Part shown: one piece after another, positions 6,083 to 6,315 of the stretch
Layout of the letters: each line of letters begins with the position of its first letter
Position numbering within the stretch: position 1 is the first letter of the stretch
Origin: Acetobacteraceae bacterium
GTDB lineage: Bacteria > Pseudomonadota > Alphaproteobacteria > Acetobacterales > Acetobacteraceae
Assembly: GCA_030039695.1 (NCBI GenBank)
Contig: JASHVB010000313.1
Span: 1 to 6,315 of the forward strand
Length of the DNA stretch: 6,315 bases
Direction: 5' to 3'
Notes under the pieces: generated by a model
What the model was told of the DNA's origin: nothing
Database searches by the model: none
What the model saw: the letters and a program-made list of their open reading frames with translations, nothing else
Position numbers and translations under genes: made by a program

Positions 6083-6315
6083 TTGATCGTCACGGCCTTT
6101 CCACGCACCGTCTCCGTCATTGAGCACACTTTGATACCGTTGAAGGACGGCACCAAGCTAGCTGCGCGCATCTGGCTCCCTGACGACGCTGAGCTTAGCC
6201 CTGTGCCGGCCATTCTGGAGTACCTGCCGTACCGCAAGCGAGACGGTACATACGAGCGGGACGCGATGACGCATCCTTACCTTGCCGGCCACGGCTACGC
6301 GGGTGTCAGGGTCGA
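6083..6315 (+). CDS. CocE/NonD family (S15-like) hydrolase, 5' end only (partial)
   Basis: The TTG at 6083 with its GGAGGG site begins a frame that stays open to the right edge (77 codons plus two bases). The product starts MIVTAFPRTVSVIEHTLIPL, followed by KDGTKLAARIWLP, PAILEYLPYRKRDGTYERD and HPYLAGHGYAGVRV. This is the characteristic N-terminus of CocE/NonD alpha/beta-hydrolases related to X-Pro dipeptidyl-peptidase (peptidase S15). Family members hydrolyse acyl esters or amides. The nucleophile motif GxSxGG and the rest of the triad lie beyond the window, so activity and substrate cannot be judged. Choosing TTG over the ATG at 5990 (31 codons upstream) rests on the ribosome binding site and on family members typically beginning just before a similar TEFPR-like stretch. 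No promoter is evident; the gene begins directly beside the IS5-type remnant. Confidence 0.85.
   Translation, partial: MIVTAFPRTVSVIEHTLIPLKDGTKLAARIWLPDDAELSPVPAILEYLPYRKRDGTYERDAMTHPYLAGHGYAGVRV

Noticed and set aside
5311..6123. A 270-codon + strand frame with a TTG start
   Set aside because: It overlaps the start of the peptidoglycan-binding gene, the IS5-type remnant and the hydrolase start, and has no conserved motif.

Overview
The window is high-GC bacterial DNA with compact genes, strong GGAGG-type ribosome binding sites, and GTG and TTG starts. The gene content (HAF-repeat proteins, a DUF2332 protein, a CocE/NonD-type hydrolase and an IS5-type transposase remnant) fits a high-GC alphaproteobacterium. 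An acetobacteraceae-like member of the Rhodospirillales is my best guess, but nothing here fixes the taxonomy.

Left part (1-2866, + strand): two tandem paralogous genes for HAF-family extracellular-type repeat proteins. The first is cut by the window's left edge, leaving two complete repeat units and the C-terminal tail. The second is complete (695 aa): a beta-rich N-terminal region of about 310 residues, seven 42-46-residue HAF repeats, and a C-terminal tail nearly identical to that of the first gene. Neither visible end carries a classical Sec signal or membrane anchor. The shared tail is the part that looks most constrained.

Middle (2867-4424): a 553-bp gap holds a ribosome-binding-site-led 40-codon remnant on the - strand. 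It resembles the N-terminus of UROD/MetE-like proteins and is cut off exactly at a strong imperfect hairpin. Next is a complete - strand DUF2332 gene (334 aa) with a possible leaderless promoter.

Right part (4425-6315): a gene-free gap of 388 bp, then a - strand gene for a 168-residue protein made of two peptidoglycan-binding-like domains. After it comes a gap of about 760 bp that ends in a frameshifted - strand fragment of an IS5-family transposase. The TTG-started 5' end of a CocE/NonD (X-Pro dipeptidyl-peptidase S15-like) hydrolase gene follows directly and runs off the right edge.

The genes do not form one operon or an obvious pathway. The picture is accessory genome: a duplicated, recombination-prone surface or secreted repeat family next to unrelated single genes, separated by long gaps with decayed gene and IS fragments. 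I found no rRNA, tRNA or CRISPR array, and no convincing new multi-gene system. The HAF paralog pair is the most interesting item.
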